In this document: piece after piece, positions 36,731 to 46,083 of the stretch
How positions within the stretch are numbered: position 1 is the stretch's first letter
How the letters are laid out: every line of letters starts with the position of its first letter
Assembly (NCBI GenBank): GCA_965204155.1
Contig: OZ241971.1
Location: 1 to 64,000 of the forward strand
DNA length: 64,000 bases
From: UBA6522 sp965204155
Lineage (GTDB): Bacteria; Pseudomonadota; Gammaproteobacteria; Steroidobacterales; Rariloculaceae
Direction: 5' to 3'
Position numbers and translations under genes: made by a program
Notes under the pieces: model-generated
The model's database searches: none
What the model was told of the DNA's origin: nothing
Seen by the model: the letters and a program-made list of their open reading frames with translations, nothing else

Positions 36731-37654
36731 ATGGACTTCGCGACTCGACTTCTTCAAGGGCGGCAGATGGACCCGGAGCGCTGGGCCAGGGCCGCCAATC
36801 GCTACCTGCCACCGGCTGTCTGCGCGCTGCTGGTACTGGCGCTCGCCTGGCAGGCGGCCAGGCTCACGTGGGCCCTGATTCCCGGCACGCCGGCTGACGC
36901 GCCGCCCCCGGTAGTCAGTCCCATCGCCCCGGAATCGGCGGCGCCGGCGTCCCAGGCCATCGACATCACCCGGATCATGGACAGCAACCTGTTCGGCGAG
37001 GTGGCAAGCGAACCGGTAGCGGCGCCGGCGGTCGCCGTGCTGGATGCACCGGAGACCACGCTCAACCTGCTGCTCAAGGCCACGGTATCCGACACGCTGG
37101 AGAATCGCAGCGGCGCCGCAATCATCGCCAGCGGCCAGGTGGAGAAGACGTATACGGTTTCCGACGTCATCGAGGGGGCCGGCGGAGCGCAACTGCACGC
37201 GATCTACAACGACCGGGTGATCCTCAACCGCGCCGGTCGGCTTGAAACGCTGCGACTGCCCACCGAGTACGCATCCGGCAACGTGGGTGCCGTCTACGCA
37301 GCACCGATCATGCCGATCCCCGCCGAGACGACGCTCAGGAGCGTGATCAGCGACAATGCGACGCGCATCAACGAGATCGTCCGGGTCGCCGCCCATATCG
37401 AGCAGGGTAGAATGGTGGGATTCAGGCTCAACCCGGGCGGGCAGCCCGAGCAGTTTGCGGCACTGGGGTTTCAGCCGGGCGATGTGGTGACGGAAATCAA
37501 CGGTACGGCCATGTCCGACCCCAGCCGCGGATTGCAGGTGTTCGAGAGCCTGGGCGAGAGCACCATGGCCAACGTCACCGTGATCCGCGACGGCGCGCCA
37601 CAGGTTCTGACGATCGATACGACCCAATTGGGAGAACTGGACGCCGCTCCATAG
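36731..37654 (+). CDS. gspC: Type II secretion system protein GspC
   Basis: A 307-residue inner-membrane protein linking the platform to the GspD secretin. A short cytosolic segment is followed by one membrane helix (VCALLVLALAWQAARLTWAL) and an HR domain (LNLLLKATVSDTLENRSGAA, then AIIASGQVEKTYTVSDVIEG). A PDZ domain lies at the end (FRLNPGGQPEQFAALGFQPG, DVVTEINGTAMSDPSRGLQ). It lies 25 bases before gspD in the same direction. The order C-D-E is standard, but gspF and the pseudopilin genes do not follow. Confidence 0.93.
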   Translation: MDFATRLLQGRQMDPERWARAANRYLPPAVCALLVLALAWQAARLTWALIPGTPADAPPPVVSPIAPESAAPASQAIDITRIMDSNLFGEVASEPVAAPAVAVLDAPETTLNLLLKATVSDTLENRSGAAIIASGQVEKTYTVSDVIEGAGGAQLHAIYNDRVILNRAGRLETLRLPTEYASGNVGAVYAAPIMPIPAETTLRSVISDNATRINEIVRVAAHIEQGRMVGFRLNPGGQPEQFAALGFQPGDVVTEINGTAMSDPSRGLQVFESLGESTMANVTVIRDGAPQVLTIDTTQLGELDAAP

Positions 37655-37679
37655 CAGCGGCCGGGTTCGGGAGGCAAAC

Positions 37680-39752
37680 ATGGAACAGGCGATCCGCACC
37701 GGCGACCCACGGCGAAAGTCCCGCATGGCGCATGGCAGTCCGCGGCGAAAGTCCCGCGTGGCGGCGGGACCGGCGATACTTGCGCTGGCGGCGCTTCTGG
37801 CGGCCATGCGGGCCGATGCGCAGCAGCCGGGCCCGCAAATCATGCCCAACTACCGGGAAGCCGACCTGCGACAGGTCGTCGAGGCGGTGGGCGAGGTCAC
37901 CGGCCGGAACTTCCTCGTGGACCCCAGGGTGACCGGACAGGTGACGTTTCTGTCCTACTCGCCGATGTCGCCGGAAGCCTTCTACGAGGCTTTTCTCGCC
38001 ACGCTGCAGATTCACGGCTTTATCGCCGTGGAATCCGAAAATGTCATCCGAATCGTCCCCGACGCCACGGCACGCGTGCACCCTGCACTCACCGACGAGA
38101 CGGAGGGCGATCGAATCGTCACCCAGGTGGTGCAGCTCACCAACGTCGGCGCAGCGCAACTCGTGCCCATCCTCCGCCCCCTGATCCCGCAGTACGGCCA
38201 CCTGGCGGCCCACCCGGGATCCAATACGCTGATCATCGTCGACCGCGGTTCCAACGTGGACCGCATGCTGAACATCATCGGCCGCATGGATCAGGCCTCG
38301 GACGAGGAAATCGAAGTGATCCGGCTCGAGAACGCCTCGGCGAGCGAAGTGGTCACCATGCTCGGGGTGTTGGAACAGGGCGCGGTGACCGAGGGCATTC
38401 CGCCCATGCAGATCGCCGCGGATGACCGTACCAACAGCATCCTGCTCTCCGGACCCACCGACCGGCGGCTGCGGTACCGGGCCCTGATCGCGCACCTGGA
38501 CACGCCTTCGGGCGAGGCCGGGAATACGCAGGTTCGGTATCTGAACTATGCAAGCGCAGAGGATCTGGCTCAAAACCTTCAGGCGCAATTCGGGAGTGCT
38601 GCCACCGCCGAAGGCACCCCGCCGGAAAGCATCAACATCTGGGCCGATGCGGGTACCAATTCCCTGATCATCAACGCCCCGGCCCGCATCATGCAGGACA
38701 TGAACGCGGTGATCGACCGGTTGGATATCCGCCGCGCCCAGGTCCAGGTCGACGCGATCATCGTCGAACTGTCGGAGAGCCGGGCCAACGAACTGGGCGT
38801 GAACTGGATCTTTCAGGGCGCCGGTGACGACGCCCCGATCGCCGGAACCAACTTTTCCTCCGCCAACCAGCCCGGAATCCTGCAGTTGGCAGGTGCCGCC
38901 GCAGGCGCCTCGGGCGGAACCGGACAGCTCGCCCTGGACCCGCAGGGCGTGCTGGCGGCCGTCGGCAGCATTGCCGATTCCGGAACGAGTTGGGCGGCCC
39001 TGCTCTCCGCACTGGCCTCGGATACCGCCACCAACATTGTCGCCACACCCACTCTCGTCACCCTGGACAATGAGGAAGCCACGATCTCGGTAGGCAGCGA
39101 AGTACCGTTTCTCACCGGCCAGTATGGCAGCACGGCGGGCACCGTCGGCACGCTCAACCCGTTCCAGACGATCACCCGCAACCCGGTCGGCACCACCCTG
39201 ACCATCACGCCGCAGATCAACGAAGGCTCCGGCGTCAAGCTGGTCATCGTGCAGGAAACCTCCAGCCTGAGCCCGGCTGTCGAGGGCGCCGTGGACCTGG
39301 TGACCGACCGGCGCGAGATCACCACATCGGTATTCGTGGACGACGGCAATATCCTCGTACTGGGCGGTTTGATCGACGATCAGTTGCGGGAGGTCGAGCG
39401 CCGGGTCCCCGTGCTCGGGAGGATTCCGGGCCTTGGGGCCCTGTTCCGGTCCCAGTCCACGGAACTGGACAAGACCAACCTGATGGTCTTCATTCGACCC
39501 ACGATCATGCGTGACAGCGTGCAGGCCGCCTTCCAGACCAACGCCAAGTACCGTTACATCCGCGACCTGCAGCTCCAGCAGGGGGAGCAGAGCGTGCAAT
39601 TGATGGGCGACGCGCAACGCCCCATGCTGCCGGAACTGGAAGCCGCCGAGGCAGCCGAACCGGCTGCCGAAATCGGCGATGGCGATGAGCCGGGTCCCGA
39701 AGCGGGCGATACAGCCGGGACCGCTGCCGAACAGGACGAACAGGCGAGGTAG
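37680..39752 (+). CDS. gspD: Type II secretion system secretin GspD
   Basis: A 690-residue outer-membrane secretin. After a signal peptide (ILALAALLAAMRADAQ) come N0 (NYREADLRQVVEAVGEVTGR), N1-N3 repeats (VQLTNVGAAQLVPILRPLI; IEVIRLENASASEVVTML; TQVRYLNYASAEDLAQNLQ) and the secretin core (ATPTLVTLDNEEATISVGSE; FQTITRNPVGTTLTITPQIN; VLGGLIDDQLREVERRVPVLG). The cytosolic stretch before the signal carries a duplicated RRKSR element. The C-terminal tail is Glu/Ala-rich (from about residue 645) and may be the pilotin-binding S-domain. Confidence 0.96.
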   Translation: MEQAIRTGDPRRKSRMAHGSPRRKSRVAAGPAILALAALLAAMRADAQQPGPQIMPNYREADLRQVVEAVGEVTGRNFLVDPRVTGQVTFLSYSPMSPEAFYEAFLATLQIHGFIAVESENVIRIVPDATARVHPALTDETEGDRIVTQVVQLTNVGAAQLVPILRPLIPQYGHLAAHPGSNTLIIVDRGSNVDRMLNIIGRMDQASDEEIEVIRLENASASEVVTMLGVLEQGAVTEGIPPMQIAADDRTNSILLSGPTDRRLRYRALIAHLDTPSGEAGNTQVRYLNYASAEDLAQNLQAQFGSAATAEGTPPESINIWADAGTNSLIINAPARIMQDMNAVIDRLDIRRAQVQVDAIIVELSESRANELGVNWIFQGAGDDAPIAGTNFSSANQPGILQLAGAAAGASGGTGQLALDPQGVLAAVGSIADSGTSWAALLSALASDTATNIVATPTLVTLDNEEATISVGSEVPFLTGQYGSTAGTVGTLNPFQTITRNPVGTTLTITPQINEGSGVKLVIVQETSSLSPAVEGAVDLVTDRREITTSVFVDDGNILVLGGLIDDQLREVERRVPVLGRIPGLGALFRSQSTELDKTNLMVFIRPTIMRDSVQAAFQTNAKYRYIRDLQLQQGEQSVQLMGDAQRPMLPELEAAEAAEPAAEIGDGDEPGPEAGDTAGTAAEQDEQAR
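37710..37763 (+). repeat. 33-bp-spaced direct repeat at the gspD 5' end
   Basis: Two 21-bp elements, 37710-37730 and 37743-37763, that differ at one base and encode PRRKSRMA and PRRKSRVA. The first contains an alternative ATG start for gspD (37726). Confidence 0.8.
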
Positions 39753-39821
39753 CGGCGTGGCCAGCCTGACCAGGAGCCATGTCGCCAGGACTGAGGGATA
39801 GCGCGTTGGCGGAAGGTGGAC

Positions 39822-41324
39822 GTGGCTGAATCGGAGGCTGTAAGGGAACAGAGCGCACCCGAGGCCGCGGCCCGCGAACGCATGTTGCCGTTCGCGTTCG
39901 CCAAGCGACAGGGAGTGCTGCTGCAGTACGACCACGGGGAGGCTCCCCGAGTGATTTACCGCCCGGGCGTATCTCCACAGTCGCTGGCCGAGGTGCGCCG
40001 GTTTGTGGGCGCGAGGGTCGCCTACTCCGGCGTGGATGCGGAGACGTTCGAGACGCAACTTCAGGCAGCCTACGAGAGCGGCGCCGCCATGACCATGATG
40101 GAAGGCCTGGACGACGAGACCGACCTGCTCCAGGTGGCGCAGCAGCTCCCGGAACCCTCCGACCTGCTGGAGAGTGACGACGAGGCGCCCATCATTCGCC
40201 TCATCAACGCGGTTCTCACCCAGGCAGTGAAGAAGAACGCCTCGGACATTCATATCGAGCCGTACGAGAACCGCCTCGCGGTCCGGTTCCGGATCGACGG
40301 GGTGCTGCAGGAAGTCCTGCAGTCGCGCCGCGCCGTGGCGCCGCTGGTGGTCTCGCGCGTCAAGGTCATGGCCAAGCTGGACATCGCCGAGAAACGCCTG
40401 CCCCAGGACGGGCGCATTTCGCTGCGTATCGCGGGACACGCCGTCGACGTTCGCGTCTCCACGATCCCGTCCGGCCACGGAGAGCGGGTGGTGCTGCGCC
40501 TGCTGGACAAGCAGGCCGGGCGCCTGGACCTGGCTCATCTGGGCATGTCCGAACGCGACCAGCGGCGCATGGACGAACTCATTCATCGCCCCCACGGCAT
40601 ACTCCTGGTCACCGGTCCCACCGGGTCCGGCAAGACCACGACGCTGTACGCGGCGCTGGAGCGGATCAACGACCTGACCCGCAATATCCTCACGGTGGAA
40701 GACCCCATCGAGTACTACATCGACGGTATCGGGCAGACCCAGGTGAATACCAAGGTGGACATGACCTTCGCCAGGGGGCTGCGGGCCATCCTCCGGCAGG
40801 ACCCCGATGTGGTCATGGTTGGCGAGATTCGCGATCTCGAAACCGCGGAGATCGCCGTCCAGGCCAGCCTGACCGGTCACCTGGTGCTGTCGACCCTGCA
40901 CACCAACACCGCCGTGGGCGCGGTGACCCGTCTGCGCGACATGGGCGTGGAACCGTTCCTGCTGTCGTCCAGCCTGATCGGCGTGCTGGCGCAGCGGCTG
41001 GTCCGGGTGCTGAATCCGGAGACCCGCACGGCGTATACGGCAGGCGACTACGAATGCCAGTACCTCGGCGCCGACCCGCACAACCCGCCGACCCTGTATC
41101 GCGCCAGCGAAAACGAGTTCGGCTACCGGGGACGAACCGGCATCTACGAACTCGTGGTGATCGACGACACCATGCGCACGATGATCCACGAGGGCGCCGG
41201 CGAACACGCGCTGGAGAACCAGGCCCGAATCAACGCCCCGAGCATCCGCCAGGACGGCATCCGCAAGGTGCTGGACGGCGAGACCACACTCGAAGAAGTC
41301 CTGCGGGTAACCCGCAGCGACTGA
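39822..41324 (+). CDS. gspE: Type II secretion system ATPase GspE (zinc motif lost)
   Basis: A 500-residue secretion ATPase. The N1E domain is short; the ATPase core is complete: NASDIHIEPYENRLAVRFRI, Walker A GPTGSGKTTTLYAAL, Asp box VEDPIEYY, Walker B RQDPDVVMVGEIRD, and His box LVLSTLHTNTAVGAVTRL. The C-terminal zinc module normally has four Cys; here the first pair reads LNPETRTAY and the second ENEFGYRG, leaving a single Cys (in DYECQYLG), so zinc is very unlikely to bind. I chose GTG 39822, five bases after GGAAGG; GTG 39816 is the alternative. gspF does not follow. Confidence 0.94.
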   Translation: MAESEAVREQSAPEAAARERMLPFAFAKRQGVLLQYDHGEAPRVIYRPGVSPQSLAEVRRFVGARVAYSGVDAETFETQLQAAYESGAAMTMMEGLDDETDLLQVAQQLPEPSDLLESDDEAPIIRLINAVLTQAVKKNASDIHIEPYENRLAVRFRIDGVLQEVLQSRRAVAPLVVSRVKVMAKLDIAEKRLPQDGRISLRIAGHAVDVRVSTIPSGHGERVVLRLLDKQAGRLDLAHLGMSERDQRRMDELIHRPHGILLVTGPTGSGKTTTLYAALERINDLTRNILTVEDPIEYYIDGIGQTQVNTKVDMTFARGLRAILRQDPDVVMVGEIRDLETAEIAVQASLTGHLVLSTLHTNTAVGAVTRLRDMGVEPFLLSSSLIGVLAQRLVRVLNPETRTAYTAGDYECQYLGADPHNPPTLYRASENEFGYRGRTGIYELVVIDDTMRTMIHEGAGEHALENQARINAPSIRQDGIRKVLDGETTLEEVLRVTRSD

Positions 41325-41400
41325 CGCGCCGGTTGCAGCCAGGTACAGCGCGCACGGGGCGCAAGCCCGCACCAATCAACCAGAAACGAATGATCCGGCC

Positions 41401-42282
41401 ATGGAAGAATCAGTCACATTCGAGTCCGCCGGAGGATTGAAGCTCTCCGGCGTCATACACATCCCGGACGATCTGCGGCCCGGCGAACGACGGCCCGGAT
41501 TCATCGTGCTGCATGGGTTCGGCAGCAACCACAGCGCCGGCAACACAGTACTTCCGGCGCGGATGCTCTGCGACTGGGGCTATGTGACGCTTCGCTTCAG
41601 CATGCGCGGCTGCGGTGACAGCGAAGGCGAATTCGGGCGCATCATCTGCCTCGACCAGGTCGAGGATACCCGCCACGCGCTGGAGTTCTTTCTGAAGCGT
41701 CCCGAGATCGATGCCGGCCGCGTGGGCCTGCTGGGCAGCAGTTTCGGCGCGGCGGTTGCCCTCCATACCGCCGGAGTCGACCCGCGTCCCGCCGCGGTCA
41801 TCTCCTCCGTGGGCTGGGGCAACGGCGAAACCAAGTTTCAGGCCCAGCACGCCGGGCCGGAAGCCTGGGAGAGATTTACGGCGATGCTCCGAGCGGGGAA
41901 GGAGCATAGGGAGCGTACGGGGAAACCCCTCATGGTGTCACGCTACGACATCGTGCCGATCCCGGACCGTCTTCGCGGACACCTGGCCACGAAGTCGGTC
42001 ATGCGGTTCCCGGTGGACACGCCACAGAGCATGTTCGACTTCAGGCCCGTGGAGGTCGTCGGCAACATCGCGCCCCGCCCTCTGCTGCTGCTGCATGCGG
42101 CCCGCGACTCGGTATGCCCGGCGGAGCAATCCATCGAGTTGTTCCAGCGCGCAGGGCAACCGACGGAACTGCACTTGCTCACCGACGTCGATCACTTCCT
42201 CTTCGCGGAGGGCAACGACCGCGTGAGAACGCTGGTCAGGGACTGGCTGGGCCGGTATCTGCCTGTCGCCGGGAAAACGTAG
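41401..42282 (+). CDS. Alpha/beta hydrolase
   Basis: A 293-residue cytosolic serine hydrolase of the dienelactone-hydrolase/acyl-aminoacyl-peptidase-like group. The order is typical: oxyanion segment IVLHGFGSNHS, nucleophile elbow VGLLGSSFGAAVAL (catalytic Ser in GSSFG), acid in LLHAARDSVCPAEQS, and catalytic His in LLTDVDHFLFAEG. There is no signal peptide. It lies 76 bases after gspE on the same strand but has no known link to secretion. The substrate is unknown. Confidence 0.85.
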   Translation: MEESVTFESAGGLKLSGVIHIPDDLRPGERRPGFIVLHGFGSNHSAGNTVLPARMLCDWGYVTLRFSMRGCGDSEGEFGRIICLDQVEDTRHALEFFLKRPEIDAGRVGLLGSSFGAAVALHTAGVDPRPAAVISSVGWGNGETKFQAQHAGPEAWERFTAMLRAGKEHRERTGKPLMVSRYDIVPIPDRLRGHLATKSVMRFPVDTPQSMFDFRPVEVVGNIAPRPLLLLHAARDSVCPAEQSIELFQRAGQPTELHLLTDVDHFLFAEGNDRVRTLVRDWLGRYLPVAGKT

Positions 42283-42378
42283 GCGAGTACAGTTCGGCTT
42301 TACCCGGTAGCCCGACCCGCGCCCTGAATCGGTTACGACAAACTCGCGCTGAAACGGCAGGACATTCTCGGGACGGCG

Positions 42379-43437
42379 CTACAGCCCCAGTAGTTCCTTC
42401 GCCTCTGCCACGACGGACTCCGGCGTATTCAGTGCGTCTTCCACGATCGACTGCAGTTCGGCCCCTTGCTTCGGCGTTACCGGTGCCCGCATGGAGGTCA
42501 GAATCGACTCTGTGAATGCCTCTCTTTCGAGCATTTCGGCGAAGGCCCCGCGCAGGGCGGTCAGCCGATCGGCCGGCAGCCCGGGCGGAGCGAACAGCGG
42601 CCACCCCATGTTCGGTCCGATCTCGAGGATCTCCGCAAGCGCCCGCTCCCGGTCCGTGGCAACCAGGTCGGTCAGGTGAGGCGTGCCCGGCGCACGCGCG
42701 TCCGAAGGGCCGATTCGGACCAGGTGATGGAGCCGTTCTTCCGCGAGCCACTGGGGCCTGGCGAGCGACCAGTAATCAAGTCCGGCCGACTGACCATGAA
42801 CTTCACCCCTTTCCATCGCCAGGGAAATCTCGGCGCTGCCCTGGTAGCCGGTGATGATCCTGACATTCAGGCCGAGCAATTCCCTGGCCATCGTGGGTAA
42901 TTGGTAGAGCAGCGATCCCCGACCGGTCGCGCCGAGGATGATCTCTGTCTCCAGCGCCTGGTCCATTGTCGTTGCGGGAGAACCCGCAAGTACCGTGATG
43001 ACATTGGTCGACGTGATGGCCGAACCGATCCAGCTCAATTCGCGGCCATCGTACCGGGCCCTGTTGGGTTCCATCAGTTGCGCCACGATGATCGCGGGGA
43101 GGGAGTAGCCCAGCACCGTGCCGTCCCGGGCGGCGACCCGAAAGATGTGGTTGGCCATCGTCACACTGCCGCCGCCCGGCATGTTCTGCACGATGACGGA
43201 CGGTCCGCCCGGTACGAGCTCCTCCAGATAACCGCCGATGATGCGAGCCGACGTATCCGTGATACCGCCCGGACCCGCTCCGACAAGGATCGTGATCGAC
43301 CGGTTGGCGTAGAAATCGGCTACATCCTGTGCTGCGGCCGTGGCGGAACCCAGTGACAGGGCCATCGCAAGAACGGCCGGAGCGGCGCGTCCGCGGGCTC
43401 GACTACAGGAGGCAATCCGGTGTTTCGACTCGATCAC
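42379..43437 (-). CDS. TctC/Bug-family periplasmic binding protein
   Basis: A 352-residue exported solute-binding protein of the tripartite tricarboxylate transporter (TTT) type. A long, basic N-region precedes the signal core (APAVLAMALSLGSATAAAQ). Family blocks follow: ITILVGAGPGGITDTSARIIG, VIVQNMPGGGSVTMANHIF, ILGATGRGSLLYQLP and ITGYQGSAEISLAMERGEVHG. Its ligand is probably a carboxylate, by family. The matching membrane parts are presumably the TctA-TctB fusion at 48528-50624, also on the minus strand but 5 kb away. Confidence 0.87.
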   Translation of the reverse strand: MIESKHRIASCSRARGRAAPAVLAMALSLGSATAAAQDVADFYANRSITILVGAGPGGITDTSARIIGGYLEELVPGGPSVIVQNMPGGGSVTMANHIFRVAARDGTVLGYSLPAIIVAQLMEPNRARYDGRELSWIGSAITSTNVITVLAGSPATTMDQALETEIILGATGRGSLLYQLPTMARELLGLNVRIITGYQGSAEISLAMERGEVHGQSAGLDYWSLARPQWLAEERLHHLVRIGPSDARAPGTPHLTDLVATDRERALAEILEIGPNMGWPLFAPPGLPADRLTALRGAFAEMLEREAFTESILTSMRAPVTPKQGAELQSIVEDALNTPESVVAEAKELLGL

Positions 43438-43533
43438 CCGGCGACCTTACCCGTGGGCCGGCCTACTGGCAAGGCGCCGGGTTGCTCGCCGCAACTTTCG
43501 GATTGGTGCCGTCTCACCCGCGTTTCTGCGCTT

Positions 43534-43556
43534 CCCATATTGGCCAAGCTTATGGG
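43534..43556. promoter_or_regulatory. Inverted repeat in the TctC/Rieske divergent region
   Basis: CCCATA (43534-43539) and TATGGG (43551-43556) flank an inner palindrome TTGGCCAA. It lies between two divergent genes and may be a regulator site. Confidence 0.35.
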
Positions 43557-43574
43557 TTGGCAAAGAAATCGGTA

Positions 43575-43604
43575 TTGGGCAGGCTGTCCGTACGGGGATA
43601 TAGT
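43575..43604 (+). promoter_or_regulatory. Possible promoter of the Rieske oxygenase gene
   Basis: TTGGGC and TATAGT spaced by 18 bases, 88 bases before the ATG. Confidence 0.35.
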
Positions 43605-43691
43605 GAAGACCTGCGGTGGGATGAATCCGGCCGGCGTTCGGTCTGATGGAAACAGTCAGCCGCAGGCGTCCACGGGCAGGAGGCGGGCACA

Positions 43692-44762
43692 ATGCAATCA
43701 GGCAGTACAGCGCGGGACGAAAAGACCACACTGTATCCCTATCCTGAGGGTTGGTACTTCGTTGCAACCCGCGAGTCGATCCTCAAGGAAAAACTGGTAG
43801 CGAAATCCTGGCTGGGGGTGGAAATCGTCGCATGGTACGACGATGACGGACACATTTGCGTGGCCGAGGCGGTCTGTCCGCACATGGGCGCCGACCTCCA
43901 GCCTGCAGGTGGCGGGGCGGTGCGCAACGGCTGCCTCGTCTGTCCGTTCCACGGATTCGAGTTCGACTCGACCGGCCAGTGCGTCGCAACTCCCCACGCC
44001 CCCGCCCCGCGTGCCGCCCGACTCCGGGTGTTCGAGACCCGGGAAGTGCTCGGCATGATCTTCGGCTGGTGGGGAATCAACGGCCGATCGGTTCAATGGA
44101 GCCTGCCCGATTCCCCGCCGACAAGGGACGATTGGAGCAACCTGGCATTCCATCGTTTCCAGTTTGCGGGTCATCCCCAGGAAACAGCGGAGAACTCGGT
44201 GGACCTGGCGCACCTGCGCCTTGTGCACGGCTATGACGAAGTTGAGCCGGTGGGCACGGTAACGGTCAATGGCGCCTATTTGAAGAGCTGCTTCGACTTC
44301 AGGCGAAGGCGCCGAATCGCCGGAATCTTCCAGGTCGAGTTCAATGTCTCCGCGGTAACCCATGTGCACGGACTCGGTTACTCGTTCGTCGAGATCACCG
44401 AGCACTCCATTGGCATGGAGGCGCGCCTGTGGGTGCTCTCAACGCCGATCAATTCCACGGAGATTGAGCTGACCCTCGTTTCTCAAGTCAGAGACTTCCC
44501 GAAGCCCAGGCGGTTTGTGGTGGGTCTTGGATTCATTCCGTTGCGTCTGCGTACGCCGCTGATGAACGACATCATGATCAAGGCGCAGAAGCGGGACGTC
44601 GACCAGGACGTGATTATCTGGGAACGCAAGCAGTACCTGGCCCGGCCGCAGTTGAGCCGCGCCGACGGCGAGGTCGCCGTCTACCGCCGCTACTGCGATC
44701 AGTTCTATGGAGATGTTCGCGACCAGGTGGGCCAGGACCTGCGGCACCTGCGGTCGGTCTAG
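43692..44762 (+). CDS. Rieske non-haem iron oxygenase (Neverland/KshA-like)
   Basis: A 356-residue terminal oxygenase. The Rieske cluster is CPHMG (Cys62, His64) and CPFHGF (Cys84, His87). The mononuclear iron site is ENSVDLAHLRLVHG, with Asn168, Asp171, His174 and His179. The spacing and the E-N-S-x-D-x-x-H-L-x-x-V-H pattern resemble the cholesterol 7-desaturase (DAF-36/Neverland) and 3-ketosteroid 9-hydroxylase group. A steroid-like substrate is therefore possible but not shown. A strong AGGAGG lies eight bases before ATG 43692. No reductase gene is adjacent. The C-terminus is convergent with an SDR gene. Confidence 0.87.
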   Translation: MQSGSTARDEKTTLYPYPEGWYFVATRESILKEKLVAKSWLGVEIVAWYDDDGHICVAEAVCPHMGADLQPAGGGAVRNGCLVCPFHGFEFDSTGQCVATPHAPAPRAARLRVFETREVLGMIFGWWGINGRSVQWSLPDSPPTRDDWSNLAFHRFQFAGHPQETAENSVDLAHLRLVHGYDEVEPVGTVTVNGAYLKSCFDFRRRRRIAGIFQVEFNVSAVTHVHGLGYSFVEITEHSIGMEARLWVLSTPINSTEIELTLVSQVRDFPKPRRFVVGLGFIPLRLRTPLMNDIMIKAQKRDVDQDVIIWERKQYLARPQLSRADGEVAVYRRYCDQFYGDVRDQVGQDLRHLRSV

Positions 44763-44836
44763 ACGTCACGGACGGCCTGCCCCGTCGTCAGGGCCTTCCC
44801 CCGGACTCAGGGCATCGCGGATTTCTCACAGTCAGT

Positions 44837-45649
44837 TCAGAACGGCTTCAGCTCGCCCTCGAAGCCGTAGATTTTGCCGCTGTATTCCGGTGTCGCGTTG
44901 TCGATGACCTCGATGAAACCGGCTACAACTTCTATCACCGGCGTGCCGCGATTGCCGATTTCGTCCTCGGCCATCCCCGCAAAACGCTCGGTGATCGTGA
45001 AGCCCGGCGCCATGTTGAATGTAATGGCCTCGGGGTCCAGGGTACTGAGGTGGGCCGCGAGGTTGACCATGTTCCTGTTCAGCGCCGCCTTGGTGCTCTT
45101 GTAGAAGAATCCGGTACCGGCAAATGCTTCGGCGCCGACCGTCACCGACCCGGCGCCCGAGGTCATGTTGAGAATCATCTTGCGGTCGCTGGCCAGCACG
45201 TTCTCCACAAGCGCCTCGGAGACGAGCAGGGGCGCCAGCACGTTGGTCGTGAAATACGGCATGAAGTGCTCCGGTACCAGCGTGCCGAAGTTCTCATTGG
45301 TCTGCTCCGCGAGCGTTCCCGTGGCATTGATCCCCATCACCGCTGCGTTGTTCAGCAATACGTCGATCGGCATGCCATCGAGCTTGTCGACCAGGGCTTC
45401 AATGTGAGCGCCATTGTTGACGTCAAGCGTTTCCACCTGGACGTTGTCGAATTCCGATGACAACCCGGCAAGCGTTTCCGGCACCTCTTCACGGCGATGC
45501 GTGGCAATGACGTGCCAGCCCTTTGCCGCATACTGCTTTGCGAACTCCAGGCCAATGCCGCGATTGGAGCCGGTGATCAGGATGGTTTCGGCGCTTGCCG
45601 CGAACGACAAGAGCATCGATGCGAGCGTAAGGAAACACTTGATCTTCAT
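44837..45649 (-). CDS. Short-chain dehydrogenase with an apparent signal peptide
   Basis: A 270-residue classical SDR of the C-factor/sniffer-like group. The nucleotide motif is TILITGSNRGIGLEFAKQYA, the Asn region is LLNNAAVMGINATG, the catalytic Ser lies in NMTSGAGSV, and the Tyr/Lys pair is YKSTKAALNRN. The unusual point is the N-terminus: MKIKCFLTLASMLLSFAASA before ETILITG reads as a clean signal peptide with an A-S-A cleavage site. SDRs normally work in the cytosol with NAD(P)H. It is last in an operon with DoxX-like and hydratase-like genes (gaps 16 and 4 bases). The substrate is unknown. Confidence 0.87.
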   Translation of the reverse strand: MKIKCFLTLASMLLSFAASAETILITGSNRGIGLEFAKQYAAKGWHVIATHRREEVPETLAGLSSEFDNVQVETLDVNNGAHIEALVDKLDGMPIDVLLNNAAVMGINATGTLAEQTNENFGTLVPEHFMPYFTTNVLAPLLVSEALVENVLASDRKMILNMTSGAGSVTVGAEAFAGTGFFYKSTKAALNRNMVNLAAHLSTLDPEAITFNMAPGFTITERFAGMAEDEIGNRGTPVIEVVAGFIEVIDNATPEYSGKIYGFEGELKPF

Positions 45650-45665
45650 GGGTACCCGCCTCCGT

Positions 45666-46079
45666 CTATTGGTTGGTCGTGGTGCCGCCTTCCTGCCTGG
45701 CGGCGCGCCAGTGGTAGAAGGTGATCAGCAACATCACCGGCGTCATGGCATAGGCCATGCCCGCCAGGTTGATTGGGTCGTTGTTGACGATGTGCGTCAG
45801 TGACGCACCCAGCAGGATGACCGACAGGCCCATGGCCCCAAGCAGTGCCCATCGCCGGACCCAGAGCGAAATCGCGCCGAAGAACTCCGCATAGCCGAGG
45901 AAGAACATGAACGCGATCGGGTAGCCGTAGCCATCGAAACCCATGATCAGCATCCAGTTGGCGCCGATTTTCATGCTGGCCGCCATGAGGAAGATGGCTG
46001 TCATCGGCACCGTCAACACGAACAGGAGATGGTTGCTCGCCATGCGCGGCAACGTGGTTTGCGCGAGTATCCTGCCCAT
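45666..46079 (-). CDS. DoxX-like small membrane protein
   Basis: A 137-residue protein with four predicted membrane helices (LFVLTVPMTAIFLMAASMKI; IAFMFFLGYAEFFGAISLWV; WALLGAMGLSVILLGASLTHI; MAYAMTPVMLLITFYHW). The pattern G-Y-x-E-x-x-G-A in helix 2 and the loop Asn/His residues fit the DoxX/DUF4870-like family of quinone- or redox-associated membrane proteins. It is sandwiched between the hydratase-like and SDR genes in one operon. It could supply a membrane or quinone link for them, which is inference. Confidence 0.65.
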   Translation of the reverse strand: MGRILAQTTLPRMASNHLLFVLTVPMTAIFLMAASMKIGANWMLIMGFDGYGYPIAFMFFLGYAEFFGAISLWVRRWALLGAMGLSVILLGASLTHIVNNDPINLAGMAYAMTPVMLLITFYHWRAARQEGGTTTNQ

Positions 46080-46083
46080 CGTG

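Noticed and set aside
37575..41375. A 1266-codon open frame on the minus strand
   Set aside because: It is antisense to gspC, gspD and gspE, which have clear motifs. High third-position GC leaves the opposite frame open; its translation is low-complexity His/Arg/Gly-rich with no domain.
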